Below are positions 23,657 through 33,646 of a DNA stretch of 64,000 nucleotides, piece after piece. This DNA is from DASYKT01 sp963718105 (GTDB lineage Bacteria; Acidobacteriota; Blastocatellia; Pyrinomonadales; Pyrinomonadaceae). The translations under genes and the position numbers were made by a program. Each line of letters starts with the position of its first letter. Position 1 is the first letter of the stretch. The DNA lies in assembly GCA_963718105.1 (NCBI GenBank), contig OY970352.1:1054001-1118000 (forward strand). Reading direction: 5' to 3'. Under the pieces are notes generated by a model. That model saw nothing but the letters and a program-made list of their open reading frames with translations, did no database searches and had not been told where the DNA came from.

Positions 23657-26600
23657 ATGAGTCGATCAAGGATCTTCAACGCTAACAGCCAACGGTTAAT
23701 AACTCTTTTTGTTTTGGTGCTGTCAATATTTTGCGGCGGGGCCAGGGCGGCGGGCGAACTGGACAATTTTTTCAAAGCCGGTGTCGGGCAGCTTTCGGGC
23801 GAAGTCCGCGCTACTGTGGCCCAACCGGACGGAAAGGTTATTATCGCCGGTAAATGGACGGCCCTTGACGACAGGCCATCGCAAATTATCGCGCGCTTTA
23901 ACCCTGACGGTTCACGTGACCTGTCTTTTAACCCGTCGGTGTTTTCGGTCTGCTGCCTCGCTGATCTGTCGATCTACGACATGCTGCTCCTGCCCGACGG
24001 CAAGATCCTTGTCGCCGGAGGATTCCTGGCGGTCGGCGGTGAGGCACACCAGATGATAGCGCGTTTAAATTCCGACGGGTCGGTCGATAATGCCTTTAAT
24101 TACGCCGGCGTGATCGGTTCGTCTTCTAACGGAGTGATCTTTGACCTCGAGCTTTTGCCGGACGGCAAAGTGATGGCCGCCGGCATCTTTGGATATAGCT
24201 CGGTGGGCAGAAATTCGCTGGTGAGATTTAACAGCAATGGCACGATAGATATGAGCTTTAACCCGGGGCTGATGAACGGGTGCTTCGGGTCTGCGGCAAC
24301 ATCGGACGGTAAAGTAGTGGCGTCCTGCAAGTTGAACAGCTCGTATTTTGTCAAAAAATTTAACGACGATGGAACCGTTGATCCCTCGTTTTTTGCATCT
24401 ACCGGTAACGGCGTCAACGGAGCTGTGCGGGGCATCATAGAACTGCCTGACGGCAAATTTTTTGCTTACGGCAGCTTTACTACCATCAATAATAATTTCG
24501 GCCGCCAATTCGGCACCAAACTCAACACCGACGGTTCCCTGGATATGTCATTCAACTCGGGGGGAGACGGATTCAACAACGAGGTCAAAGACGTGATAGT
24601 TGAGCCCGACGGGCAACTGGTCGCGGCAGGGCGGTTCCGGGAATATAACGGAGTTGGGACAAGTTACGTAGTAAGGATCAATGCCGACGGTTCGCGGGAT
24701 ACTTCACTCAGTTACGACTCCGTTTATTTTGGCCAGGCTGTTAACCGCGTGCGTCTGCAGGACGACGGCAAGTATTTTATCGGCGGCCTGGTGACCCGCA
24801 ATGTGACAGCAGATCTAAACGCCAACAGCGGAGGATTTTTAAGACGGATCAACAATAACGGCAGCAGCGATAAGTCGTTCACCAGCGTCTACTCTCAGGA
24901 GGTTGGCGGGGCGGTGCTTGCCCGACAGGCCGACGGAAAGATACTGGCCGGAGGGCAGATCAGTATCAGCGGCCGGACATTTGTGAGCAACCTGATCCGA
25001 TTCAATGTCGATGGCAGCCCGGATCTTACCTTCAACCCGGTCTGGAACCCGAACAAATTGATCTGCTGCTTAAAGATCCAACCGGACAATAAAATATTGG
25101 TGGGAACAACGGAAGCAGCCGGGTCGTCGCTTACCAGGCTAAATAGTGACGGCTCTATCGACGGCGGATTTAATGCGCCGGCGGTGGGCGGCGGAACGGC
25201 GCTTACGAATATGGCCGTGCTGCCCGACGGAAAGATACTGGTCAGCGGCTTTATTACCAGCCGGGTGATCGTGCGTCTCAATTCCGACGGTTCGCTCGAT
25301 AATACATTTGATAGCGGCGGGCCGGTCACCAGCACGCCGGTTACAAACATCATTCCTTTGGCGGACGGTAAGATCATCCTCACCGGCGGGTTTACCGCGA
25401 TCGCGGGTGTGCCGCGCAACCGTATCGCCAGGCTAAATGCGAACGGTTCTCTGGATAATACCTTCAATCCGCCGGCCGGGGCCGACAATTTTATCTACGA
25501 CTCAGCGATCCAGCCCGATGGCAAGATCCTGATCGTCGGGGTCTTTAATACGTACAATGGGACCGCCCGTAAATACGTGGCACGGCTGACGTCCGAGGGC
25601 GCTTTGGACCCGACCTTCGCCAGCCCGGGTTTTACGGGCACGCCCGGCTTCGGTGAAACTGTCTCAGTTGGCAAGATCAAGCTTTTACCGAACGGAAAAG
25701 TCATGATCGGCGGGTTTTTTGACACGGTCGGAGGGAATTCCAGCCATAATATCGCGCGGCTTAACGCGGATGGCACGTGGGACCCGACGTTCAATGTCGG
25801 TTCGGGAACGGATGCCAGAGTTTCCGCGATCGTGATTCAGCCGAACGGCAGACTTATCATCGGCGGCAAGTTCCTGGCGTATAACGGCCAGCCCGTGTTG
25901 GGCATAGCGCGGTTGATCAATTCCAACGCGGCGTGGGATTTTGACGGCGACGGCAGGTCGGATATCTCCATTTTCCGCCCGTCGGACGGCAACTGGTACC
26001 TGATGGGAAGCCAGATCGGTTTCAACGTCAATAATTTTGGCCAGGCCGGCGACCGCCTGACCTCCGCCGATTACGATGGCGATGGCCGAAGCGATCTGGG
26101 CATCTATCGCGACGGAGCGTGGTGGTACCTTAACAGCTCGACCGGCACCGTCGGATTAAAGTTCTGGGGCGGCGCGGGCGATGTTCCTCTGCCGGCTGAT
26201 TTTGACGGCGACGGAAGAGCCGATTTCATCTATTATCATCCGGCCACCAACGAGTGGTTCCGCAGCGGTTCCACCGGAGTGAGCTCGACGATACAGTGGG
26301 GGATCCCGGGCGATATTCCGGTCAGCGGAGATTTCGACGGCGACGGTAAGGCCAGTCCGATCGCATTTCGCCCATCCACCGGTCTCTGGGGGATGCGCGA
26401 CGAGGCCGGTGGGTGGACCTCTGTGCAATGGGGCCAGAGCGGTGACATTCCGGTGGCGGCCGATTACGACGCCGACGGCAAGACCGATATAGCGGTCTGG
26501 CGGCCTTCGAACGGCACCTGGTACATCTATAACAGCGGCAGCGGCACGGTTACGATCATGGGCTGGGGCCTGGCCGGAGACCGGCCGGTACCGGGAGATT

Positions 26601-26743
26601 ACGACGGGGACGGCAAAGCCGACGTAGCGGTATGGCGGCCTTCGAACGGGGTCTGGTACATCATGCAATCAACCTCAGGATTTACCGGAATGCAGTTTGG
26701 GATCTCTAGTGACCAGGCTGTCCCCAGTGAAATGATCCAATAG
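23657..26743 (+). CDS. Secreted delta-60 repeat protein with C-terminal FG-GAP-like repeats (copy 1)
   Basis: 1028 residues. Signal peptide 1-31 (LVLSIFCGGARAAG). From ~40 to ~750 the chain is made of delta-60 units of about 50-60 residues with the pattern QPDGKILVGG, then ARLNxDGSLDxxFN, predicted to form a beta-propeller-like array. From ~755 six FG-GAP/VCBS-like units follow, each opening with a calcium-binding loop (FDGDGRSD, YDGDGRSD, FDGDGRAD, FDGDGKAS, YDADGKTD, YDGDGKAD) and containing RPSNGTWYI-type strands. It is exported and probably cell-surface or extracellular; no sorting signal was recognised. GGAGCAGGG precedes the ATG. It is the first of three tandem paralogues. The function is unknown; adhesion or sugar binding is a guess from architecture. 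Confidence 0.92.
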   Translation: MSRSRIFNANSQRLITLFVLVLSIFCGGARAAGELDNFFKAGVGQLSGEVRATVAQPDGKVIIAGKWTALDDRPSQIIARFNPDGSRDLSFNPSVFSVCCLADLSIYDMLLLPDGKILVAGGFLAVGGEAHQMIARLNSDGSVDNAFNYAGVIGSSSNGVIFDLELLPDGKVMAAGIFGYSSVGRNSLVRFNSNGTIDMSFNPGLMNGCFGSAATSDGKVVASCKLNSSYFVKKFNDDGTVDPSFFASTGNGVNGAVRGIIELPDGKFFAYGSFTTINNNFGRQFGTKLNTDGSLDMSFNSGGDGFNNEVKDVIVEPDGQLVAAGRFREYNGVGTSYVVRINADGSRDTSLSYDSVYFGQAVNRVRLQDDGKYFIGGLVTRNVTADLNANSGGFLRRINNNGSSDKSFTSVYSQEVGGAVLARQADGKILAGGQISISGRTFVSNLIRFNVDGSPDLTFNPVWNPNKLICCLKIQPDNKILVGTTEAAGSSLTRLNSDGSIDGGFNAPAVGGGTALTNMAVLPDGKILVSGFITSRVIVRLNSDGSLDNTFDSGGPVTSTPVTNIIPLADGKIILTGGFTAIAGVPRNRIARLNANGSLDNTFNPPAGADNFIYDSAIQPDGKILIVGVFNTYNGTARKYVARLTSEGALDPTFASPGFTGTPGFGETVSVGKIKLLPNGKVMIGGFFDTVGGNSSHNIARLNADGTWDPTFNVGSGTDARVSAIVIQPNGRLIIGGKFLAYNGQPVLGIARLINSNAAWDFDGDGRSDISIFRPSDGNWYLMGSQIGFNVNNFGQAGDRLTSADYDGDGRSDLGIYRDGAWWYLNSSTGTVGLKFWGGAGDVPLPADFDGDGRADFIYYHPATNEWFRSGSTGVSSTIQWGIPGDIPVSGDFDGDGKASPIAFRPSTGLWGMRDEAGGWTSVQWGQSGDIPVAADYDADGKTDIAVWRPSNGTWYIYNSGSGTVTIMGWGLAGDRPVPGDYDGDGKADVAVWRPSNGVWYIMQSTSGFTGMQFGISSDQAVPSEMIQ

Positions 26744-26755
26744 ATTAACCACTTG

Positions 26756-26789
26756 ATCTGCGGGCGGTGAGCTTAAGCCGCCCGCAGAT
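26756..26789 (+). terminator. Strong hairpin after delta-60 copy 1
   Basis: ATCTGCGGGCGG and its exact complement CCGCCCGCAGAT enclose TGAGCTTAAG. There is no T-run after it, so it is terminator-like but not a classic intrinsic terminator. It starts 12 bases after the stop. Confidence 0.5.
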
Positions 26790-26834
26790 AGAACTGAGTA
26801 GTGTCTTAAAGTTGTAATGCCGGGTTTGCAGTAC

Positions 26835-26900
26835 CATTCGGAATAGATAAAAGATGATAGATAATAACTGAAAGATTCGATCTATCATCTATTCCGAATG
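26835..26900. repeat. Inverted repeat with CTGAAAGATTCGATC core
   Basis: Outer arms CATTCGGAATAGAT and ATCTATTCCGAATG; inner GATGATAGAT/ATCTATCATC. Same core as 11265-11351 and 54210-54250. Confidence 0.8.
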
Positions 26901-26986
26901 ACATTCCGTCCGACACCACAACTTTAGAACTTCACTTAAAACTGCGGATACTTTGTAAATTTTTTTTGAGCAGGGGAGAGTCTGAA

Positions 26987-29900
26987 ATGCAATATTCAAA
27001 GAATGTCTCAGGCGCGTTTTTGTTCGCCATATTTTTGGTGTTCGCGGCGTTTGCGCAAAATCAGGTTGATCTGACATTTAATGCCGCACCGTCACTGGCA
27101 GTCAATAACATTAACGATACCAAAGGCCAGGCAGTTCAGACCGACGGCAAAGTGATCGTCTGGGGCGGTTCTCTCACCGAGGCCAGCACGATCAAAGGCC
27201 TGGTGGCGCGTTTGAATGCGGACGGAAGTCTCGATACCTCGTTCAGTTTTTGCGGATGCTCCTTTGCTTCGGTGACGAATGTCACGGTGCTGGCCGACGG
27301 CAAAATGCTCGTCTCCGGGTCGAATAGTTTTAATCGCGGAAAAGTTATCCGGATCGATCCGAGCGGAGGCCTGGATGTCACGTATAGTTCGCCCTTTACG
27401 GGCGCGATCGGTTCGCCGGGCAGAGCGGCGCGCATCCGGACCATCCAGCCGAACGGCATGGCGATCATCGAAGCGATCGCGAGTGACGCAAGCTCTACCC
27501 TGGGCCGCTATCAGACCAACGGATTGGTCGATAATTCCTTCACGCCGATAGCGCTGGGCAGCAGCGTGATAGTCTACGTGCCTGAAGTTATCATCGCTCC
27601 CGACGGGAAATTCTATATCGGGACGAGCAGCTTTATCATCTCGCACCAATTTGCCTCTCTTAAACGATTCAATGCCGACGGAACATCCGATGGCAGTTGG
27701 ACGCCGCCGTCGATCCCGCAGGACACCGGCTCTATCACGGGACTGGACATCGAACCTGACGGAAGCCTACTCATCGCCGGATTGACAACGATCAATGGCG
27801 TGGCGGTGAACAGGCTCGCCCGGCTGCTGCCGGCGGGAAATGTCGATCTTTCTTTTTCCGTTTCCGGTTTCGTCTCGATCGGGCAGATCAAGCTGCTGCA
27901 AAGCGGCAAAATTCTCATTGCCGCCAGTGACAACGTGGGAAATCTCAAGCGTCTCTACCGCTTGAACTCAAACGGTTCGATAGACAACTCTTTGGCCAGG
28001 CCGGCCGCTGTCGAGAAGGAAGCCGAAACGGAAAAAATGGAAGGGATGGAAAGCGTTAAGGATGTCAGGGGCATTAAGAGCGGTAATGCGCCGGAATTCG
28101 TAGGCTCGATCCCCGTACTCAATAGGTTTGTTCTGGACGCTGCGGAAAACGCGGTGTTTTTCGGCCAGTCTGATTCGGCGGAGCAGCAATTTTACCGGGT
28201 CGGTGCCAACGGCACGCTCGATCCCGCTTTCGATTCCAACGTCGCGGAGTCCGGAACGGTTTCCTTTATGCTGCGGCAGCCTGACGGAAAGGTCGTAATC
28301 CTGGGAAGCTTTATCAGTGTCAACGGGCTTTCGCAATCCCGCTTTGCCCGGCTTAACACCGACGGTTCTCTTGACGGCACTTTTAATCCGGGAACCGGAT
28401 TTGTCGGCGAGATATATACCATGTTGATGCAGCCCGACGGAAAGATATTAGCAACCGGAAATTTTGACAGCTATAACGGAACGCCGGTTTCAAAACTGGT
28501 CAGGCTCAACAGCGACGGCAGCCTGGATGGAACTTTTAATCATCACGTGCTGATCGGTGTTAACACGGTAGCGCTGCAGCCGGACGGAAAGATCCTGGTG
28601 GCCGGCGGCGGCGTGGTGCGCATCAATAGCGACGGCTCGGCCGATAATACGTTTAGCGTTACATTTGGAAGCCCGAGCCTTAACAGCGTGGTGGTACAGG
28701 CCGACGGAAAAGTCGTGGTAGGAGGATCGTTCGGCGGGGTGAACGGATTTAACCGCAATAATCTGGCGCGGTTGAATTCAAATGGCACACTGGACCAGAG
28801 CTATAACCCCACTAACACTGCCGGCGGTTTTTCGTCGCTCTGGCTGCAGCCGGACGGGAAAGTGCTGGCGGTTTCAGCGGACGGGGGCCAGATGCGCCGC
28901 CTGAATACGGACGGAAGCTCCGACGGCGGTTTTACCAACGTCACTTTTAACACGGCCACTTCGACCAGGCGCATTTACTCGGTTGTCTTTAAGGCTAATG
29001 GAGAGATACTGGTCGGCGGAGAGTTTTCAATGGTTAGCGGGGCTGCCACGGCTAATTTTGCCTGGCTAAATTCGTCGGGGCGTCCGCAGCCGCTGATCTT
29101 CCCGGACGGGGTGAACGGCCCCGTGCACGGACTGGCGCTGCAGCCGGACGGAAAAGTTATGATGGGCGGGGAATTTTCCCGGATCGACAACACGCCCAGG
29201 GCAGGCGTCGCGCGGGTATCGCTGGCCAGATTCCACGGCGGGCCGCAATTCGATTTCGACGGCGACGGCCGGGCCGATATCAGTGTCTTCCGACCGTCGG
29301 ACGGCAACTGGTACCTGGCCAGAAGCAGCGCCGGTTTTACGGTCGCACACTGGGGCCAGGATGGCGACCGGGTGGCGGCGGCCGATTATGACGGCGACGG
29401 CAAGACCGATGTGGCGATCTACCGCAACGGGGCATGGTGGTATATCAAGAGCGCTACCAATACCATCGCGCTGGCTAACTGGGGCGAGCTCGGAGATATT
29501 CCGGTCCCGTCAGACTTTGACGGCGACGGCAAATCGGACTTTATCTTTTACCGTCCAACGACGGGACAATGGTTCCGCAACGGTTCTACCGCGGGCATCT
29601 CAGTCATCCAATTCGGTTTGCCCGGAGATATTCCGCTGGTCGCCGATTTTGACGGCGACGGCAAGGCGGATCCGACGATCTTCCGGCCCGAGGACGGCGT
29701 CATCTGGTATGCGGGCAGCGTGGACGGACTCTTCTATGCTCACCCGTGGGGCAAGCCCGGCGATATTCCGGTGCTGGGAGATTATGACGGTGACGGCAGG
29801 ACGGACCCGGCAGTGTTCCGCCCGGCAACCAGGTCCTGGTACATCATGAACAGCAATGACGGTTCGATCACTGCCAGGGAAGGGGGCTTTAGCGATGACC

Positions 29901-30061
29901 GTCCGACTCCGGCGGATTATGACGGCGACGGAAGAACGGACATTGCGATCTATCGCCCGTCGAACGGGATGTGGTTCATCTCCCAATCGACAGGCGGCCC
30001 GACGAGCATGCAGTTCGGCTTGTCTTCGGATACGGCAGTTCCCAATGCTTATATTCCTTAA
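26987..30061 (+). CDS. Secreted delta-60 repeat protein with C-terminal FG-GAP-like repeats (copy 2)
   Basis: 1024 residues from the ATG at 26987 (AGGGGAGAG lies before it; an in-frame TTG at 26966 is less likely). Signal peptide 1-24 (FAAFAQ). Delta-60 units fill ~30-750, followed by six FG-GAP/VCBS-like units with DxDGDG loops (FDGDGRAD, YDGDGKTD, FDGDGKSD, FDGDGKAD, YDGDGRTD, YDGDGRTD). The N-terminus closely matches copy 3 (QNQVDLTFNA, VIVWGG, a CGC motif), so copies 2 and 3 are the more recent duplicates. A charged ~30-residue stretch near residue 345 (EKEAETEKMEGMES, KDVRGIKSG), absent from copy 3, breaks the repeat pattern. Extracellular or surface location is inferred. Confidence 0.92.
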   Translation: MQYSKNVSGAFLFAIFLVFAAFAQNQVDLTFNAAPSLAVNNINDTKGQAVQTDGKVIVWGGSLTEASTIKGLVARLNADGSLDTSFSFCGCSFASVTNVTVLADGKMLVSGSNSFNRGKVIRIDPSGGLDVTYSSPFTGAIGSPGRAARIRTIQPNGMAIIEAIASDASSTLGRYQTNGLVDNSFTPIALGSSVIVYVPEVIIAPDGKFYIGTSSFIISHQFASLKRFNADGTSDGSWTPPSIPQDTGSITGLDIEPDGSLLIAGLTTINGVAVNRLARLLPAGNVDLSFSVSGFVSIGQIKLLQSGKILIAASDNVGNLKRLYRLNSNGSIDNSLARPAAVEKEAETEKMEGMESVKDVRGIKSGNAPEFVGSIPVLNRFVLDAAENAVFFGQSDSAEQQFYRVGANGTLDPAFDSNVAESGTVSFMLRQPDGKVVILGSFISVNGLSQSRFARLNTDGSLDGTFNPGTGFVGEIYTMLMQPDGKILATGNFDSYNGTPVSKLVRLNSDGSLDGTFNHHVLIGVNTVALQPDGKILVAGGGVVRINSDGSADNTFSVTFGSPSLNSVVVQADGKVVVGGSFGGVNGFNRNNLARLNSNGTLDQSYNPTNTAGGFSSLWLQPDGKVLAVSADGGQMRRLNTDGSSDGGFTNVTFNTATSTRRIYSVVFKANGEILVGGEFSMVSGAATANFAWLNSSGRPQPLIFPDGVNGPVHGLALQPDGKVMMGGEFSRIDNTPRAGVARVSLARFHGGPQFDFDGDGRADISVFRPSDGNWYLARSSAGFTVAHWGQDGDRVAAADYDGDGKTDVAIYRNGAWWYIKSATNTIALANWGELGDIPVPSDFDGDGKSDFIFYRPTTGQWFRNGSTAGISVIQFGLPGDIPLVADFDGDGKADPTIFRPEDGVIWYAGSVDGLFYAHPWGKPGDIPVLGDYDGDGRTDPAVFRPATRSWYIMNSNDGSITAREGGFSDDRPTPADYDGDGRTDIAIYRPSNGMWFISQSTGGPTSMQFGLSSDTAVPNAYIP

Positions 30062-30084
30062 AGGAAAAACGTAAATAGTGTGAT

Positions 30085-30114
30085 TCAAGAGGCTCGTAGA
30101 TAAGGGCCTCTTGA
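30085..30114 (+). terminator. Hairpin after delta-60 copy 2
   Basis: TCAAGAGGC and GCCTCTTGA with a 12-base loop, 23 bases after the stop. No T-run follows. Confidence 0.5.
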
Positions 30115-30141
30115 TCATTCCCAAGTTGTTTCTAAAGTTTA

Positions 30142-30272
30142 TAAATTGCCACTAGCTTTAGCTAGTGGTTAGAGAGCAGCATTCATAGCCGGCTTTAGCC
30201 AAATTATTGTTGGGCTAAAGCCCTTAAAAAATTAGAGAATTTTAACCACTAGCTAAAGCTAGTGGCAATTTA
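30142..30272. repeat. Long inverted repeat, CCACTAGCTTTAGCTAGTGG type
   Basis: TAAATTGCCACTAGCTTTAG runs from 30142, with its complement ending at 30272; each arm is itself a palindrome. Inside lies a second hairpin pair around GGCTTTAGCC and GGGCTAAAGCCC. It fills most of the gap before copy 3. Confidence 0.8.
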
Positions 30273-30330
30273 AACCAGCCCTAAAATTGTCGGATATTTT
30301 CATGGTTTCTTACAGAACACGGGGTTCTAA

Positions 30331-33300
30331 ATGCGACATCTAAAATTTTTCACTTGCCTGCTTTTGCTCGCGATATTTCCGGTATTATCGGCAAACGCTC
30401 AGAATCAGATCGACCCTACGTTTAACGCGGTGCCGCTGCAGGCGCCGACGGCAGCGACCGGTAAAGGGCAGATCGTCCAGGCCGACAACAAGGTCATCGT
30501 TTGGGGCGGCGCGCTCGGTTCGGGCGGGTCCGCCGATGGACAGATCGCGCGGCTAAACGTGGATGGAAGCCCCGACCTGACGTTTAGTTATTGCGGATGC
30601 AATTTGAACGGCGTCGCAAATGTCGCTTTACAGCCGGACGGAAAATTTTTGGTCGGCGGCGGCGATGCCAATAATAAAGCAAAGCTTATCCGGCTCAACT
30701 CCGACGGCAGCCTGGACGCTTCTTACAATCCGGCTTTACCGATCGCCCCGGCCGGCACATCCGGCGCATATGTCTGGGCAGTACTGCCCGACGGCAGAAG
30801 TTATGTCGAGCGAACCGAGTTCATCAACGGGCGTTTCTACAAATATCTGCATCGCGTAAATGTGGACGGCACCTTTGACGGCACGTTCACAACATTGACC
30901 GTCATCAACAATGCGATCAGCGGCGGGATCGTCGATGTCGTACCCACGCCCGACGGCAAATTTTACCTGGGCACACAGGAAGGCGTAGGACAGGGCACGA
31001 CCGGACTCGTCAGGCGTTATAGCTCCAACGGCTCACTCGATCTCTCATTCGAAAGGCCGGTGCTTGCCTGGGGCCCGGGACCTGCCACATATCTTACCGG
31101 GCTGGCGCTCCAGCCGGATGGAAACCTTATCATCAGCGGCAAATTCGATACGGTGAACGGCGCCGCCACGCCTAACATTGCCCGCGTGTTTCCGGCCGGC
31201 AATGTAGATCTCGGTTTCACGGTCAGCGCCATTATCTGGGGCCACCGCGCTCAGGTACTGCCGGGCGGAAAGATATTGATCGATGCCAGTAACGGCGTGG
31301 GAAATCCCAATAAATTTTACCGCTTAAATTCGGACGGTTCGCTAGACGGTTCTTTTACCAAGGCGAACGATATCAGCGAAGTGCTCAACCGGTGGGTTTT
31401 AGATTCCGTGGGCAGGGTCGTGTTTTTCGGCAAATCGAATTCGACGGGCCAGCAATATTACCGGCTCAATCCCGAAGGAGATCTCGACACCGGATTTAAC
31501 GCGCTGATCGGAGAATTCGGAAAAATTCATTCGATCGCGCGGCAGGCGGACGGGAAATTTATCCTGGCGGGAATATTCAATGCCGTGGGCGGCGCTTCCC
31601 GCAATTACATAGCGCGGGTTAATTCCGATGGCACTACCGATCCTGCGTTTGTACCCGGCAGCGGCTTTGACGCTCCGCCGAGTTCGATACTGGTCCAGCC
31701 GGACGGTAAGATCCTCGTGATCGGAACATTCACTACTTTTAACGGCAGCCCGGTCGGCAAACTGGTAAGGCTCAATTCAGATGGAAGCCTGGACGCGGGT
31801 TTCGCGCCAGCTTTCAATAACGATATATACGCGATCGCCCTCCAGCCTGACGGGAAGATCGTCGCGACGGGAATTTTCTCGGTGGTCTTTACCACCGCCC
31901 GCACAGGTATCGCCCGTGTAAACGCGGACGGCAGTCTCGATATAGGATTTAATCCGCTCGTAGGCGGCGGGGTTAATCTTACTTCGGTCATTGCGCAGGC
32001 GGACGGCAAGATCGTGTTCAGCGGTTCCTTTAACGGAGTAAATGGATTCAACCGCACGGGAATGGCGCGTTTGAATTCCGACGGCAGCACCGACACGGCT
32101 TTTAACAGTAACGGAGCGGGCGGCACCGTCCTGCAGCAGAGTGACGGCAAATACATCATCTACGGTTCAAACATTAAGCGGCGGAATAATGACGGCAGCC
32201 CCGATGCAACATTCGCCAATGTCAGCTTTGGCGGCAGCGATGTAAGAATAAACAGCGTCATCATCCAGGCCGAAGGCACTTTGATCGTCGGGGGCAATTT
32301 TAGTACGGTCAACGGGCTCACGCGTAAAAACCTGGTCCGCCTGAATACGAACGGCATGCTTGACCAGGTGTTCTTTGCCGAGGGGCCGAAGGGGATCGTC
32401 CGCGCGCTGGCCGGACAGCCGGATAATAAAGCCCTGGTGGGCGGCGATTTTGCCGCCTTCGGGTCGAGCATTCGCGCAGGTATAGTCCGGATCGCCACGG
32501 AGGTGTTTCACAATACCGCGCGTTTTGATTTTGACGGCGACGGCCGCGCCGATATCGGCGTGTTTCGCCCGTCGGACGGCAACTGGTACCAGGTGCGAAG
32601 CCAGACGGGATTCCAGGTGCAGAATTTCGGCCTCAGCGGCGATGTGATCACGCCGGGCGATTTCGATGGCGACGGCAAAACCGAACTGGCCATTTACCGG
32701 CCGAGCACCGGGACCTGGTGGTATGCCAGCAGCGCAAACGGCGGTTTCTATGCTATCGGCTTTGGATTTGCCGGGGTGCCGGGCGATATTCCGCTGGCGG
32801 AAGATTTCGACGGTGACGGCAAAGACGATTTCATCATTTACCGGCCGGCGGTCGGGATCTGGTTCCGGCTGGGGTCAAGCGCGGGATACTCGCCGCTTGT
32901 TTTCGGACAGGCGGGCGACATACCGGTGGTCGGCGATTTTGACGGCGACGGGAAATCAGACCCGGCGATATTCCGCCCATCCGACGGCATGTGGTGGTAT
33001 CTGAGCAGCGCGACGGGGCTGGCAAACGCGGCGCAGTTCGGAGCGAGCGGCGTGATACCCGTGCCCGCCGATTATGACGGCGACGGCAAGACGGATTACG
33101 CGTTCTATAGCCCGGCTCTGGGAACCTGGTTCATTTTTAACAGCGGCACGGCAGCGATGACCTCGCTGCAATGGGGCGTGGCGGAAGATAAACCCGTCGC
33201 GGCCGATTATGACGGTGACGGCCGGGCCGATATTGCGGTCTACCGGCCCTCAAACGGCGTCTGGTTCATTTTGCAGTCGACGGCCGGATATACCGGAATG

Positions 33301-33351
33301 ATGTTCGGCGTATCGACGGATAAAGCAATACCAAATGCTTTCCTGCCTTGA
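30331..33351 (+). CDS. Secreted delta-60 repeat protein with C-terminal FG-GAP-like repeats (copy 3)
   Basis: 1006 residues. Signal peptide 1-23 (LSANAQ). Delta-60 units run from ~28 to ~725, then six FG-GAP/VCBS-like units with loops FDGDGRAD, FDGDGKTE, FDGDGKDD, FDGDGKSD, YDGDGKTD, YDGDGRAD, and the closing pattern YRPSNGVWFILQS as in copies 1 and 2. Only a weak CACGGGG lies before the ATG. The C-terminal domain is more conserved among the three copies than the delta-60 part, which suggests that it has a shared job such as surface retention or secretion. Substrate or partner unknown. Confidence 0.92.
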   Translation: MRHLKFFTCLLLLAIFPVLSANAQNQIDPTFNAVPLQAPTAATGKGQIVQADNKVIVWGGALGSGGSADGQIARLNVDGSPDLTFSYCGCNLNGVANVALQPDGKFLVGGGDANNKAKLIRLNSDGSLDASYNPALPIAPAGTSGAYVWAVLPDGRSYVERTEFINGRFYKYLHRVNVDGTFDGTFTTLTVINNAISGGIVDVVPTPDGKFYLGTQEGVGQGTTGLVRRYSSNGSLDLSFERPVLAWGPGPATYLTGLALQPDGNLIISGKFDTVNGAATPNIARVFPAGNVDLGFTVSAIIWGHRAQVLPGGKILIDASNGVGNPNKFYRLNSDGSLDGSFTKANDISEVLNRWVLDSVGRVVFFGKSNSTGQQYYRLNPEGDLDTGFNALIGEFGKIHSIARQADGKFILAGIFNAVGGASRNYIARVNSDGTTDPAFVPGSGFDAPPSSILVQPDGKILVIGTFTTFNGSPVGKLVRLNSDGSLDAGFAPAFNNDIYAIALQPDGKIVATGIFSVVFTTARTGIARVNADGSLDIGFNPLVGGGVNLTSVIAQADGKIVFSGSFNGVNGFNRTGMARLNSDGSTDTAFNSNGAGGTVLQQSDGKYIIYGSNIKRRNNDGSPDATFANVSFGGSDVRINSVIIQAEGTLIVGGNFSTVNGLTRKNLVRLNTNGMLDQVFFAEGPKGIVRALAGQPDNKALVGGDFAAFGSSIRAGIVRIATEVFHNTARFDFDGDGRADIGVFRPSDGNWYQVRSQTGFQVQNFGLSGDVITPGDFDGDGKTELAIYRPSTGTWWYASSANGGFYAIGFGFAGVPGDIPLAEDFDGDGKDDFIIYRPAVGIWFRLGSSAGYSPLVFGQAGDIPVVGDFDGDGKSDPAIFRPSDGMWWYLSSATGLANAAQFGASGVIPVPADYDGDGKTDYAFYSPALGTWFIFNSGTAAMTSLQWGVAEDKPVAADYDGDGRADIAVYRPSNGVWFILQSTAGYTGMMFGVSTDKAIPNAFLP

Positions 33352-33357
33352 GCCGCA

Positions 33358-33402
33358 TGGAGCGCGGGCATCCTTGCCCGCAAAACTTGCCGCAGGCAAG
33401 CT
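33358..33402. repeat. GGAGCGCGGGCATCCTTGCCCGC repeat
   Basis: GCGGGCATCCTTGCCCGC is a small palindrome in the same frame (GGAGCGC...) as the GGACG-type units at 5679 and 100-250; it is followed by CTTGCCGCAGGCAAG. Confidence 0.65.
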
Positions 33403-33458
33403 AGTAGTTATTGGAGTGGGACGATCTTAATTGGAAACCGGCGTCCGACGTGTAAATT

Positions 33459-33493
33459 AAAAGGCCTGGGCCCTGCGGGAACCGGGCCTTTTT
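33459..33493 (+). terminator. Rho-independent terminator
   Basis: AAAAGGCCTGG pairs with CCGGGCCTTTT (one G-T), followed by T and ACC. It lies ~110 bases after delta-60 copy 3. On the other strand it would also be followed by a T-run, so it may work both ways. The gap from here to 33646 shows nothing else. Confidence 0.65.
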
Positions 33494-33646
33494 ACCTGCA
33501 AAAAAACGCCGCGGCCAACGTCAAATAGTTTACGCCTGTTTTCGGGTGTTCCGGGTGTGATTTGCCTTGAAAACAAAGCGGAGTAAAATGAATTCAGCCC
33601 GGGCGCGGCAGCGGGGCGGCGCAGACTGAAGAGGCGGAAAAGAAAT

